This document shows, in pieces, positions 25,219-33,977 of a stretch of 64,000 nt of DNA. Position 1 is the first letter of the stretch. Each line of letters starts with the position of its first letter. Source of the DNA: CAYPIE01 sp964410665 (GTDB lineage Bacteria > Planctomycetota > Planctomycetia > Gemmatales > Gemmataceae); NCBI GenBank assembly GCA_964410665.1, contig CAYPIE010000015.1, positions 1 through 64,000 of the forward strand. Direction: 5' to 3'. The notes under the pieces are model-generated. The model searched no databases, was not told the DNA's origin, and saw nothing but the letters and a program-made list of their open reading frames with translations. Both the position numbers and the translations under genes were made by a program.

Positions 25219-26927
25219 ATTACGGCAGGTGAGTGTGTCCCAGGACCCGTCCCCGCGTGCTGCGTGTACCTCTGCTCGGCCCTATCCAGGAGTGCCGCGG
25301 CTTGATGGAACTCGCCGACGGCAGCGGACACCTGCCCTACCGAAAAGAGGACGTCGGCCTGGACCAACGGCTGGCCGCGGAACCGCTCTTCGAGCCGAGA
25401 CTCGGTCAACGACACCGCCACCCTCTTGAGCAAGTCACTCACCCTCGGATCAGGGGCCAACGTGGCTTGCCCTCCCCCCGGCCCGAGCATTGTCATTCGC
25501 CTCGACACGTCACCCAGACCGATCAAGTCCTCCAGTAGGAAGTCTTTGATCGCTTCCGCTCGCCCCAATTGACGTTTCTCGGCCCTCATCGCTGCGTCCT
25601 TGAGGTCACGTTCCCGGATCGCGTCGAGTGCGAAGGATGCCGCGCCCCCGAGCCCCAAGGCCAGGCTCAACACGACCGCTGCCGCCGAGCCCGTCAGCAT
25701 TCGGTTCCGTTTGACCCACTTGTACGCCCGCTCAGCGGTCCCGGCCGGACGAGCGGTGATCGGCCGGCCCGCCAGGAACCGATCCAGGTCATCGGCCAGT
25801 TCCCCAGCGATGACATAGCGCCGATCTGGGTTCTTTTCCAGGCACTTCAGGCAGATCGTTTCCAGATCCTTTGGCAAGTCGGGCCGGAGCCGGCGGGGCG
25901 GGACCGCCTCCTGATCGATGACCATGGCGAGGGTCAGCATTGGGGTTGCAGCCAGGAACGGGGGCCGCCCGGTCAGGCACTCGTAGAGCACTGCGCCAAG
26001 CGCATAGACGTCCGAAGCGGGTCCCAGGTCGGGTTCCCCGGAGGCCTGTTCGGGCGACATGTACGACGGGGTACCCATCAGCATTCCGGTCTGCGTGAGT
26101 TTGTCATCACCGACCCGCTTGGCCAGCCCAAAGTCGGTCAACTTCGGCAAAAAGTACGCAAGAGGTCGGCGTTCCTCCGCAGCCCCTTCCTCGGTCTCAT
26201 GGGACAGACGTGATGCGGCCAGCATGACGTTGCCCGGTTTGATGTCGCGGTGTAGCAGCCCCAAGTCGTGCGCAGCCGCAACCGCACGGGCGAGGCTCGA
26301 CACTAGTCGCGAAGCTTCTTCCCCTCCGAGGGGGCGGCCCCGCAAGTACTCATCCAGGTTGCCATCGGGGCAATACTCCATCGAAAAGTACGGGCCCGCT
26401 GCGGCTTCCCCGACCTCGAAGATCTCAATCACTCCTGTGTGTCGCAGAACGGCCGCGGCTTTTGCCTCTCGCCGGAATCGCTCTCGGGTCGGGCCATCCT
26501 GACCGGGACGGATGGTCTTCAGTGCGACGATGCGGTCGGCGGCGACCTGGCGGGCGGCGTAGACCACCCCCATGCCGCCACGTCCCAGTTCTGCTTGAAT
26601 CTCGTAGCCGGGCACCATGGGGAATGTCGTGCCTTCGGCGGGAAGCTTACGTCCGGGCCAAGTGGGGCTGCCGGTGATTGTCAGCTCGGGACTGTTAGAG
26701 GGATCGCCTTTCTGAGTCGGATCGCCGCGTAGATCGGGCGTCTGCAAGTCGTCACGAGGAACCGCTGGGGCTTCCATGAACGTCCCCGCGGCCTGCCATT
26801 TGTTCAGTAACTCGTCGACCTCCGACCGGAGGACGGTGTCGCCCCCGCACGCCTGATCGAGGAACGCTTGCCGCAACTCAAGAGGGACGTCCATGGCTTC
26901 GAAGAAGATGTCCCGTACGTTCGGCAT
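25212..26927 (-). CDS. Ser/Thr protein kinase (Pkn type), kinase and membrane part
   Basis: 571 residues from the ATG at 26927 (a GTG just before it is also possible); AAGGAG lies six bases upstream of the ATG. Kinase hallmarks: GRGGMGVVY loop (115-123), VALK lysine 137, HRDIKPGN (D228), DFG (D265), MSPEQ activation-loop end, and the planctomycete-type DLPKDLETICLKCLEKNP block. The tail FLAGRPITARP is followed by a single hydrophobic segment (about 411-434) predicted to span the membrane, then a helical region. The last 13 or so residues (GTGPGTHSPAVIC) do not fit the family; they arise because the frame leaves the TPR reading frame near the GGGG run at 25251-25254. A repaired protein would be about 980 residues. 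Paralogous to the partial kinase at 1-385. Confidence 0.9.
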   Translation of the reverse strand: MPNVRDIFFEAMDVPLELRQAFLDQACGGDTVLRSEVDELLNKWQAAGTFMEAPAVPRDDLQTPDLRGDPTQKGDPSNSPELTITGSPTWPGRKLPAEGTTFPMVPGYEIQAELGRGGMGVVYAARQVAADRIVALKTIRPGQDGPTRERFRREAKAAAVLRHTGVIEIFEVGEAAAGPYFSMEYCPDGNLDEYLRGRPLGGEEASRLVSSLARAVAAAHDLGLLHRDIKPGNVMLAASRLSHETEEGAAEERRPLAYFLPKLTDFGLAKRVGDDKLTQTGMLMGTPSYMSPEQASGEPDLGPASDVYALGAVLYECLTGRPPFLAATPMLTLAMVIDQEAVPPRRLRPDLPKDLETICLKCLEKNPDRRYVIAGELADDLDRFLAGRPITARPAGTAERAYKWVKRNRMLTGSAAAVVLSLALGLGGAASFALDAIRERDLKDAAMRAEKRQLGRAEAIKDFLLEDLIGLGDVSRRMTMLGPGGGQATLAPDPRVSDLLKRVAVSLTESRLEERFRGQPLVQADVLFSVGQVSAAVGEFHQAAALLDRAEQRYTQHAGTGPGTHSPAVIC

Positions 26928-26952
26928 CACAGGCTCCTTGGTCGGCAGAATT
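26543..26952. repeat. Direct repeat, copy 2 (kinase 5' end plus leader)
   Basis: Same orientation as 1-410 and colinear with it. The pair brackets the giant gene at 910-23772, so recombination between copies could remove or duplicate it. Confidence 0.8.
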
Positions 26953-26958
26953 CCTCAG

Positions 26959-27453
26959 TCAATGCCCATTCTTGACGCGAAACCGGAACTCGCAAGTCCA
27001 GAAATCTCGGGCTGAGATGGGCTCGACGTCGAGGATCTGCAGGTGCGAGGTCCTGGCAATGGCCCCGTATTTGCTTACGGCACTCACCGACACGCTTACC
27101 GCCGAGGCGAACGCGTCCAGAGTCAGCTCGGCGGAGAAGCGAATAGTGACCATGCGTGCTGTGATCGGTTCGGTGTTTTCCAACGGTTCCAGGGCATCGT
27201 GGATCGCCAGCAGTTGCCCATCTGGCACCGGGACGGCCAGTTTGGCGGCTTCTTAAGTCTGCTGGCCGCGACCTTGTTTGAGGGTCGGTTGCTCGAGGCC
27301 GCGGTCAATGAAAATGCTTCGCATTACCTCGGCGAACTTGGTCCGCCAGTCATCTTGAAAGATGCTACCTGAGTTGGGCTTGCTCCGCCACTGTCTCGAG
27401 TGAAGCCCTTGTTCGCCGGAGGCAAGCTGCCCGGAGATCCCTGTCCTTTCCAC
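26959..27453 (-). pseudogene. ECF sigma factor relic (C-terminal half, internal stop)
   Basis: Two minus-strand pieces lie in the same frame, separated by a TAA at 27255-27253. The upstream piece contains DDWRTKFAEVMRSIFIDRG, matching the FFAxAAEAMRRILVDxARR region of planctomycete ECF sigma factors. The downstream piece reads AAKLAVPVPDGQLLAIHDAL (immediately after the TAA), then VTIRFSAELTLDAFASAV…SAVSKYGAIAR, i.e. a region-4 helix-turn-helix. Region 2 is missing. Such sigma genes commonly sit next to Pkn kinases in planctomycetes, as here (it ends 32 bases before the kinase ATG). The stop codon and missing N-terminus indicate decay. The family match is from memory of the pattern. Confidence 0.6.
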
Positions 27454-27725
27454 GCTCGGGTACCCCTTTTCGGCATCTGTCTTGCTGCACGCCTCAGCCT
27501 ATTCGCGGTCGCTCCCGATTAATTCCTTCCGGAGTCAGTTCCAAGTCTGCGGTCGGATTCCGCATCGCTCTGTGCAGGGTTTACTCAACCCGAACCGGAG
27601 TCAGCGAGGGGAACTGGTGATACGTCTTTAATTCAAAAGTTCACTAGTGCGAACTGCTCAGCTGCGTCCCGGCGGTGCGACAGGGGGACTTGGTTTGCAA
27701 CGCGATTGGATTCGGCAAAGGCTAG

Positions 27726-27968
27726 TCGGGAACCAACGGGGAACCAACAGTCCGCGGCGAAGCCACCGGCGAACTACAGATGGTTGGCACCGACGATAAG
27801 GACTCGGTGCAGATCGATGACGACGGGAACCGCATTAAGGTGAAGGCCGATCTAAGGGACGGAAAGACCGTTATCGAGGATTCCTTCCGGAAGTCGCAAG
27901 TGAACCGCATCCGCGTCTTGGTGTTCTGCCGCATGTATGAAGGCCGTTTATCGTATCTGGGGCCATGA
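27726..27968 (+). pseudogene. Fragment of an extracellular repeat protein
   Basis: An open stretch without a good start reads GELQMVGTDDKDSVQIDDDG, then NRIKVKADLRDG…VNRIRVLVF. This follows the pattern LxVxGTDxxDxVxIxxxGNxIxVxAD…xxIxVxxxxG seen in planctomycete extracellular repeat proteins, but the unit is isolated and ends in unrelated sequence. Probably a remnant left by rearrangement between the kinase and the cyanophycinase-like gene. A 187-residue frame on the opposite strand has no recognisable feature. Confidence 0.3.
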
Positions 27969-28207
27969 ACCCGCTTTCTGGCTTGACAGAGATCTCCCTC
28001 TCTCAATGTAAGCTCGCAGTTTGAACGCACCGCTCCGTGTGGAATAGGATCCGAAGCAGATTTTGATCGGGGTCGACCGACTCTGGAACCATCCAGAACG
28101 GGGCGGTAATCTATTGGGGCGACCTCGAACTTGGTCGGGGGATCGACCACAACGACCTGGGTCGGGGCCCCGTGACTTTTCCGATACACGAGAGGCTCTA
28201 CCGACTC

Positions 28208-29851
28208 ATGAATCTCGCAATTCGGGTACTCGCCACGCTTGCCGTCGTTTCCTACGCCATCCCGCAACTTGCCGCGGATCATCAACGACCGCTTCGAGAG
28301 CAGCCAGTCGCCGACGAGAGTGCGAAGAAACCAATACCAGCCGCACTACATGAATCGTATAAGCGTTCACACATCGATCCCACGGGCATCAACGGTTCGC
28401 TCGTCTTCGCCGGGCGGGAAGCTCCTGACGCAGTGTTGGATCGGTTCTACATGCTGGCGAAAGGCGGGAAGGCTCACATTGTCATGGTGAGGTTGGATGC
28501 CAGCGGAACGTCACGAACCAGCGTCGCGAGGCTACAGGACTACTGGAAGGCGAAGCAGCTAGAGAGCCTTGATATTTCTGCAGTGGGCGACGACCAGTCC
28601 GTAGGGTGTGAGGCTCTGAAGAGGGCAACCGGCGTCTGGCTAGTTGCAGAGGACATGGGCAGCCTGCGCGACTCGGGGTTAAGGGAACCGTTGGCGGAAG
28701 TGCTCAGCCGTGGTGGTGTTGTCGGAGGGTTTGCCCTCAACGATGAGCTAAGTTTGCTCCCTGATTCCATCGTCGTGGCGACGGACGCTGATGCAGCTAC
28801 CGTTCAAAGGCAGGTGGCCGCGCACCCGCGTCGCATCGGCTACAAAATCGACAGCGATGCTGCAATGCTCGTAAGTGGCCGCCGCATCCGGACAATCGGT
28901 GACGGCCGTGTGCACATCTACCTCGCACGGACGAAACACCTCCCGGCGCGCTCGATCGAGTTGAACGGGTCTCGGGACCGCGCCGATTTAACGGCACTTC
29001 GGTACGCAGCGCTCGATCGACTTGGCCCCAAGTTTCCTGCCGATCAACCGCCGAAACCCCGTGTCGAAAACGGGACCTTGATCATCATCGGTGGTGGTGG
29101 CATGCCCAAAGGAATCATCTCCAAGTTCGTCGAGATCGCGGGCGGTAAGGAAGCGAAGATTGTCGTGCTACCGACGGCGATGCCCGACCCCGTTTCGAAG
29201 CGAAGTCGAATCGCCGCGTCATTCCGCAAGCTGGGAGCCGGGAGTGTCACGGTACTGCCCGGGCGGACCCGATCGGTGGTGGAGAGCGAAGAGTATCTCG
29301 CAAGGCTGCGTGAGGCAACGGGGATCTGGTTCGGCGGTGGGCGGCAGTGGCGATTTGCTGACGCCTACCTCGGCACCCGAGCTCTTCCGTTGATGCACGC
29401 TGTCCTAGCCCGCGGTGGCGTGATCATGGGTAGTTCGGCGGGCGCATCGATCCAGGCAGATTATTTGGCCCGGGCCAACCCACTCGGTAACAGAGACATC
29501 ATGGCCGAAGGGTACGAGCGTGGCCTGGGCTTCCTCAAAGGTGTTGCGATCGACCAGCATTTTGCACAGCGTCGTAGGTTTCAGGACATGACGACGCTGG
29601 TGAATCGCTACCCGCAACTGCTTGGAATCGGCATCGACGAGGGGACGGCCATCATCGTCCAGAAGAACATCGCCTCCGTCGTCGGGCGGGGCGGAGTCCA
29701 CTTCTACGACCGGGGCAAGCCGGTCCTGGAAGGGAAGGCCGACTACGAGACGGTGAAGCACGGGGGAAGGTTCGACTTGGTGGGCCGACGCGTGTTGCAA
29801 AAAGGTGGGACCTCGGGGAAAGAGAAGGACGATTCGTGTGCCATCCCTTAA
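28208..29851 (+). CDS. Secreted cyanophycinase-like protein (peptidase S51), two-domain
   Basis: 547 residues from the ATG at 28208, chosen because it begins directly with a signal peptide (MNLAIRVLATLAVVSYAIPQLAA); an upstream GTG at 28172 would add 12 residues. The C-terminal domain (about 288-530) carries the S51 pattern: GGGG after a beta strand, WFGGGRQWRFADAYLGT, the nucleophile elbow GSSAGA (S410), DQHFAQRRR (H451) and GIGIDEGTA (E478). The N-terminal part (about 60-270) has the same fold pattern, but the elbow reads GGFALND, so it looks like a degenerate duplicate. Family members cut cyanophycin or isoaspartyl-type peptides with a Ser-His-Glu type catalytic set; the substrate here is unknown. 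Same strand as the following sulfatase but 233 bp away. Confidence 0.8.
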   Translation: MNLAIRVLATLAVVSYAIPQLAADHQRPLREQPVADESAKKPIPAALHESYKRSHIDPTGINGSLVFAGREAPDAVLDRFYMLAKGGKAHIVMVRLDASGTSRTSVARLQDYWKAKQLESLDISAVGDDQSVGCEALKRATGVWLVAEDMGSLRDSGLREPLAEVLSRGGVVGGFALNDELSLLPDSIVVATDADAATVQRQVAAHPRRIGYKIDSDAAMLVSGRRIRTIGDGRVHIYLARTKHLPARSIELNGSRDRADLTALRYAALDRLGPKFPADQPPKPRVENGTLIIIGGGGMPKGIISKFVEIAGGKEAKIVVLPTAMPDPVSKRSRIAASFRKLGAGSVTVLPGRTRSVVESEEYLARLREATGIWFGGGRQWRFADAYLGTRALPLMHAVLARGGVIMGSSAGASIQADYLARANPLGNRDIMAEGYERGLGFLKGVAIDQHFAQRRRFQDMTTLVNRYPQLLGIGIDEGTAIIVQKNIASVVGRGGVHFYDRGKPVLEGKADYETVKHGGRFDLVGRRVLQKGGTSGKEKDDSCAIP

Positions 29852-30084
29852 CTTGGATGTTGCTCCTCGGGCGAGGCTCAGAAAATACGTCTCTAAGGAC
29901 AGAGGATGCCGGTTCATGTGGATCGTCCGGAGTTCTGTCGCGGCGTTTGATAGCCGCGATGACCGAGATGGAAGAAACTGGTTCCGAGTGGTTACCCCGG
30001 GAATGACCCGATTGACGGTGCGATTCCTGCAGACCGCCACTTCGGATTACCCGGGACCGAAAGTTGACGGGGAGGACCTGACGA

Positions 30085-31410
30085 ATGCGTCATTGGTTGT
30101 TCGCACTGGCATGTTGCTCGACCGTTGGTTGGTGTGGCGTCGGCTCGGCGGCGGACGCCTTGCGCCCCAATATCTTGATCATTTTTACCGACGATCAGGG
30201 TTATGCCGATCTCGGGTGTTACGGCAACCAAAAGAACCAGACGCCGCGAATGGATCGGTTGGCGAGGGAAGGAACGCGCTTCACATCCTTTTACGCCCAG
30301 ACGGTCTGCGGCCCGTCGCGCTCGGCGCTGTTGACCGGGCGCTACCCGATCCGCAGCAAGGGCTGGGGGATGCCGGCCTCGGAAGTCACCTTCGCTGAGT
30401 TGCTGCGTACCTCGGGTTACCAGACGGCCTGTATCGGCAAATGGGACGTTTCCAACCGCAGGCCAATCATCGACCGGATGCCCAATGCGCAGGGCTTTGA
30501 CTACTACTTTGGCACCTTGGGAGCCAATGATAACGGGAGCGTTGCTTTTCATGAAAACAATGCGCAGGCTGGCTCCACCCGCGACATGGGCAGCCTGACC
30601 ACGCTCTACACGAACAAGGCGATCGAGTACCTGAAAGCGAAGCGCGACCCGCAGAAGCCATTCGCTCTCTATGTCGCGCACACAATGATGCACACGATCA
30701 TTGACGCCTCGGATCGCTTCCGCGGGAAATCGACAGGGGGTCTGTACGGCGATGTCGTCGAGGAGTTCGACTACGAAACCGGCCGCCTGCTCGACACGCT
30801 GGACGCGTTGGGTTTAAGCCAGAACACGCTAGTGATCTACACCAGCGACAACGGCCCGTGGAATCAGGACAAATATACCAAGCGGAAGAAGGGCCACCCC
30901 GAAGGCGCCATCTTCTGGGGGGAAGCGGGGCCGCTGCGTAATGGGAAAGGGTCCTGCTACGAAGCCGGGTACCGCGTTCCCTGCGTTGTCCGATGGCCGG
31001 GCAAGGTGCCGGCGGGTCGCGTCTCCAATGCCATGTTTGCTACCATCGATTTCCTGCCCACCTTCGCTACCCTGTGCGGCTTCGAAGTCCCGCAGGATCG
31101 CCGCATCGATGGCATCGATCAAACCGAACTGCTGTTCGGGCAGCGCGAGACTGGCCGAAAGGATTTCTACTACCATAGCGCGGGAGTGCGTCGTGGAAAG
31201 TGGAAGTACTTGAAGGCCGACGCGTTTTTTCACGGCTACGCCCAGGAAGACGACCGCGAGCTGGTCGATGAACTGTACAATCTTGAGACCGATGTGGGGG
31301 AACGGACCAACCTGGCCGCGAAGTTCCCCGCGAAGGTGGCCGAGCTGAAGGCCCTGATGTGCTCGATCGAAGCCGGTGACAAGTTAGAGCCAGAGGCGAA
31401 CCGGCGCTAA
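30085..31410 (+). CDS. Secreted sulfatase (arylsulfatase family)
   Basis: 441 residues with a signal peptide (cleavage near GVGSAADA). RPNILIIFTDDQGYADLGCYG supplies the metal-binding aspartates (D36, D37). CGPSRSALLTGRYP is the sulfatase signature, with C75 as the residue converted to formylglycine. Later motifs fit the family: GKWDVS, YTSDNGPW, a GYRVPCVVRWPG segment and a C-terminal ELYNLETDVGERTNLA block. A GGAGG lies about nine bases before the start. Family members hydrolyse sulfate esters on polysaccharides and are abundant in planctomycetes. The maturation enzyme is not in this window. The exact substrate cannot be told from sequence. Confidence 0.92.
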   Translation: MRHWLFALACCSTVGWCGVGSAADALRPNILIIFTDDQGYADLGCYGNQKNQTPRMDRLAREGTRFTSFYAQTVCGPSRSALLTGRYPIRSKGWGMPASEVTFAELLRTSGYQTACIGKWDVSNRRPIIDRMPNAQGFDYYFGTLGANDNGSVAFHENNAQAGSTRDMGSLTTLYTNKAIEYLKAKRDPQKPFALYVAHTMMHTIIDASDRFRGKSTGGLYGDVVEEFDYETGRLLDTLDALGLSQNTLVIYTSDNGPWNQDKYTKRKKGHPEGAIFWGEAGPLRNGKGSCYEAGYRVPCVVRWPGKVPAGRVSNAMFATIDFLPTFATLCGFEVPQDRRIDGIDQTELLFGQRETGRKDFYYHSAGVRRGKWKYLKADAFFHGYAQEDDRELVDELYNLETDVGERTNLAAKFPAKVAELKALMCSIEAGDKLEPEANRR

Positions 31411-31578
31411 GTGGAGAAGAGCGACGGGACTTGAAGCGGCTAGCACCGAATGGACAGTCCGCTACGAACCACCTAGGCTTTCGAGAATCCCCAGTGAAAC
31501 GCCATCCTGGCCGGTGTGGTTGCATGGACTCTGCCGGCAGGGTAGGTTTTCTCGACGACCAACTTTCGCCGCTGTCAA

Positions 31579-32760
31579 TCAAAGGGTCGAACGATCAGCA
31601 CCAGTTTTGCTGGGAGCATCGCCAGTGGTGGGGACGAGGCGAGATTCCGACCCCGCATTCCAAAGCAAACTACGGGTGACTTCACGGAGATCATGGGTCG
31701 ACTCGTAGACGCACAATTGCCGTTTGGATCCTGTCGAGTCGGTTAGGATTTTCCGAATCAATTCCAGATGATCTTCACACTTAAGCGTCTTGGCATGATC
31801 CTTTAGCTTCGGCAAGAGGTCGGTGACTAACTCGGCGACGGGTTTCACTTCCATGGAGTAGGGGTCGACGAGAACTGCGTCCATCCCAAAGCGAGTAGCG
31901 CGCCACTTGTTTTGTCGAACCATCATTGGGTGACAATCAAATTGATACATTCCCTCATCAATCTGAATCGACAGGTCATGGACCAGGCATTGGATCAGTG
32001 CCGCGAGTGCCAGAACACTGTCGAGGTTGTAAGGCATGTCACAAATCCGCACCTCCACGGTCCCGAAGTTGTGATGTGGTCGCAAGTCCCACCAAATTTC
32101 GCGGATCGTCTCGATAAATTGGGTCTCGACGAGGTGGTTAATCAACCAAACGTACTCACTCCAGTTACGCATCAGAGGTGGCAGGCCAGCAGTCGGGAGG
32201 CCCTCCAGGACTTTACTCCGTTGGGAGTGTAAGCCAGTGTTACGGCCGTTCCAGAACGGGCTGTTGGTCGACAAGGCCAGGAGAATCGGCAAGTACCGAA
32301 GCATGCGATCGCAGATCATCACCGCCTTGTCGCCGGTGTCGACCCCGACGTGAACGTGTAAGCCGAAGCTGACCAAGCGGCGGGCGGTGTCACGCAGGTT
32401 TTCCAGCAAGCGAAGATACCGCTCGTTTGGGGTCGTCTTCTGCTCGTACCAGGGTGAAAACGGATGAGTCCCTCCCCAGCCCAGACGGACGTTGCATTGC
32501 TCCAAGGCAGGTTCGATGCCTTGAAGCTTCGTGTGCAGGGCTCGCTCGACGTCGCTGACCGTCTGACACACCTCCGTGTTGACCTCAATGTAGGATTGCA
32601 TGATCTCGGGCTTTACGTGCTCGCGCAAGGACTCTGGCAGGGCTCCCAGGACGTCGCCGATGCAATTTTTCAACTCCATGGTGTCGGCGTCGATCAACTG
32701 CAATTCGATCTCGACTCCCAGGGTGGGTTTATCATTTCGGGTAAATTCTAAGACACTCAC
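31579..32760 (-). CDS. YbdK-type carboxylate-amine ligase (glutamate-cysteine ligase 2 family)
   Basis: 393 residues from the GTG at 32760-32758, whose GTGA overlaps the stop of the upstream M20 gene by four bases; the frame extends further upstream but only through the other gene. Motifs of the GCS2/YbdK family: TLGVEIELQLID at the N-terminus, EVNTEVCQTVSDVE, GWGGTHPFSPW, SFGLHVHVGVD, NSPFWNGRNTGLHS, WWDLRPHHNFGTVEVRICD. These enzymes join a carboxylate (typically glutamate) to an amine using ATP. The natural product in planctomycetes is not established. The overlap implies translational coupling with the amidohydrolase. The stop faces the sulfatase gene, with 168 bp between the two convergent genes. 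Confidence 0.88.
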   Translation of the reverse strand: MSVLEFTRNDKPTLGVEIELQLIDADTMELKNCIGDVLGALPESLREHVKPEIMQSYIEVNTEVCQTVSDVERALHTKLQGIEPALEQCNVRLGWGGTHPFSPWYEQKTTPNERYLRLLENLRDTARRLVSFGLHVHVGVDTGDKAVMICDRMLRYLPILLALSTNSPFWNGRNTGLHSQRSKVLEGLPTAGLPPLMRNWSEYVWLINHLVETQFIETIREIWWDLRPHHNFGTVEVRICDMPYNLDSVLALAALIQCLVHDLSIQIDEGMYQFDCHPMMVRQNKWRATRFGMDAVLVDPYSMEVKPVAELVTDLLPKLKDHAKTLKCEDHLELIRKILTDSTGSKRQLCVYESTHDLREVTRSLLWNAGSESRLVPTTGDAPSKTGADRSTL

Positions 32761-33977
32761 GTTAGCCTCCGGGTATCCGGGTTCGCGAGCATGACAAGTG
32801 ACCGTGCGAGGATTTTCGCACCGATAGCCAATGCCCGCTCGTCGATGTCGAAGTGAGGGGAGTGGAGAAAGTGTTTCGGCTGTCCTTCCCCACGCACGCC
32901 TAAGCGCATCATGCACCCTGGGATGTGCTTCAGATAGTTCGCGAAGTCTTCTCCGCCCATGCTCGCATGAGGGATCGTATGGACGTGAGTAGGACCGACC
33001 ACACTCGAGGCCGCCGCGCACACGACCGAGGTGACTCCGGAGTCATTGACGACGGCGTCCGGGCCGAGACTGCGGTGCACCGCAAACGCGGCCCCGCTCG
33101 CCTCTTGCACGCCGCGACCGATCCGCTCGAGGATTTGCCCGACCTGTTCCGCACTCTCGCGGGACATGGTGCGGATGGTCCCGCGAAGGGTGACCGATTC
33201 GGGGATCACGTTGGGGTTGTCGCCGCCTTGGATGACGCCAAAGGTTACCACTGAGGGAGAGCGGGAATCGACCTCGCGGGGGACACCCTGATAGACCGCA
33301 TTGATGTACTGCACAGCCGCGACAATGGGGTCGGTACTGTGATGCGGTCGGGCGGCGTGCCCGCCGTGTCCGAGGATCTTCACTTCTATGGACTGACAGC
33401 ATGCCGTCAGTTCTCCGGACCGGGTCGAGACCTCCCCGATGAGTTGTTCGGGGTCGACGTGCAAGGCGATAATGGCGGCCGCGTCGTATAGCGCACCGGC
33501 TTCGATCATCTCATAAGCCCCTTGGGCAGTTTCTTCCGCCGGCTGAAAGATCGCCCGCCATGGGACCGGCCAGGGCAACGCTCCGCGGACGGCGTTCAAG
33601 GCCAGCACCGCGCCGAGAACCATGGTGGTGTGGGCATCATGGCCACATGCGTGCATCGTTCCCGGATGCTTGGATCGATATTCGACGGCTTTCTCGTCGC
33701 TGATGTTCAAAGCATCCATGTCGCCGCGCATGATCACCCGCGAAGCAGCACTGGCGAGCGGCGATTCCGCGATAATCCCGCGTTGTGACGGTGCCAAGCG
33801 ATGCGGGATATCGAACTCGCTCAGTTGTTTGGCGAGATACTTGGTGGTCTCGAACTCTCGACCGCTTGGCTCCGGGTGGCGGTGGAAGTGTCGACGCACC
33901 GCGCGCAGCCGCTCCCACGTTTTGTCAATCATTTCATCAAGGGCGGTTCCCCAATCTGTCGTCGGCCCATTCTCCAT
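32757..33977 (-). CDS. M20 family amidohydrolase (N-acyl amino acid / hippurate hydrolase-like)
   Basis: 406 residues from the ATG at 33977 (MENGPTTDWGTALDEMIDKT). The open frame runs 79 residues further upstream, but that part is low-quality and family members start near RLRAVRRHFHRHPEPSG. Metal and catalytic motifs: GDMDAL, HACGHDAHTTM (C111, H113), PAEET (E148, E149), ALHVDP (H173), GHGGHAARPHHSTDP of the dimerisation domain, and a C-terminal HASMGGEDFANYL. Family members remove acyl groups from amino acids or small peptides in the cytoplasm; no signal peptide is seen. Paired with the ligase at 31579 by a four-base overlap, so the two probably act in one pathway. Confidence 0.88.
   Translation of the reverse strand: MENGPTTDWGTALDEMIDKTWERLRAVRRHFHRHPEPSGREFETTKYLAKQLSEFDIPHRLAPSQRGIIAESPLASAASRVIMRGDMDALNISDEKAVEYRSKHPGTMHACGHDAHTTMVLGAVLALNAVRGALPWPVPWRAIFQPAEETAQGAYEMIEAGALYDAAAIIALHVDPEQLIGEVSTRSGELTACCQSIEVKILGHGGHAARPHHSTDPIVAAVQYINAVYQGVPREVDSRSPSVVTFGVIQGGDNPNVIPESVTLRGTIRTMSRESAEQVGQILERIGRGVQEASGAAFAVHRSLGPDAVVNDSGVTSVVCAAASSVVGPTHVHTIPHASMGGEDFANYLKHIPGCMMRLGVRGEGQPKHFLHSPHFDIDERALAIGAKILARSLVMLANPDTRRLT

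Noticed and set aside
27722..28285. 187-codon minus-strand frame upstream of the cyanophycinase-like gene
   Set aside because: No recognisable motif, and it overlaps the repeat-protein relic and the signal peptide of the downstream gene on the other strand.
29405..30040. 211-codon minus-strand frame
   Set aside because: Largely antisense to the catalytic part of the cyanophycinase-like gene; no domain.
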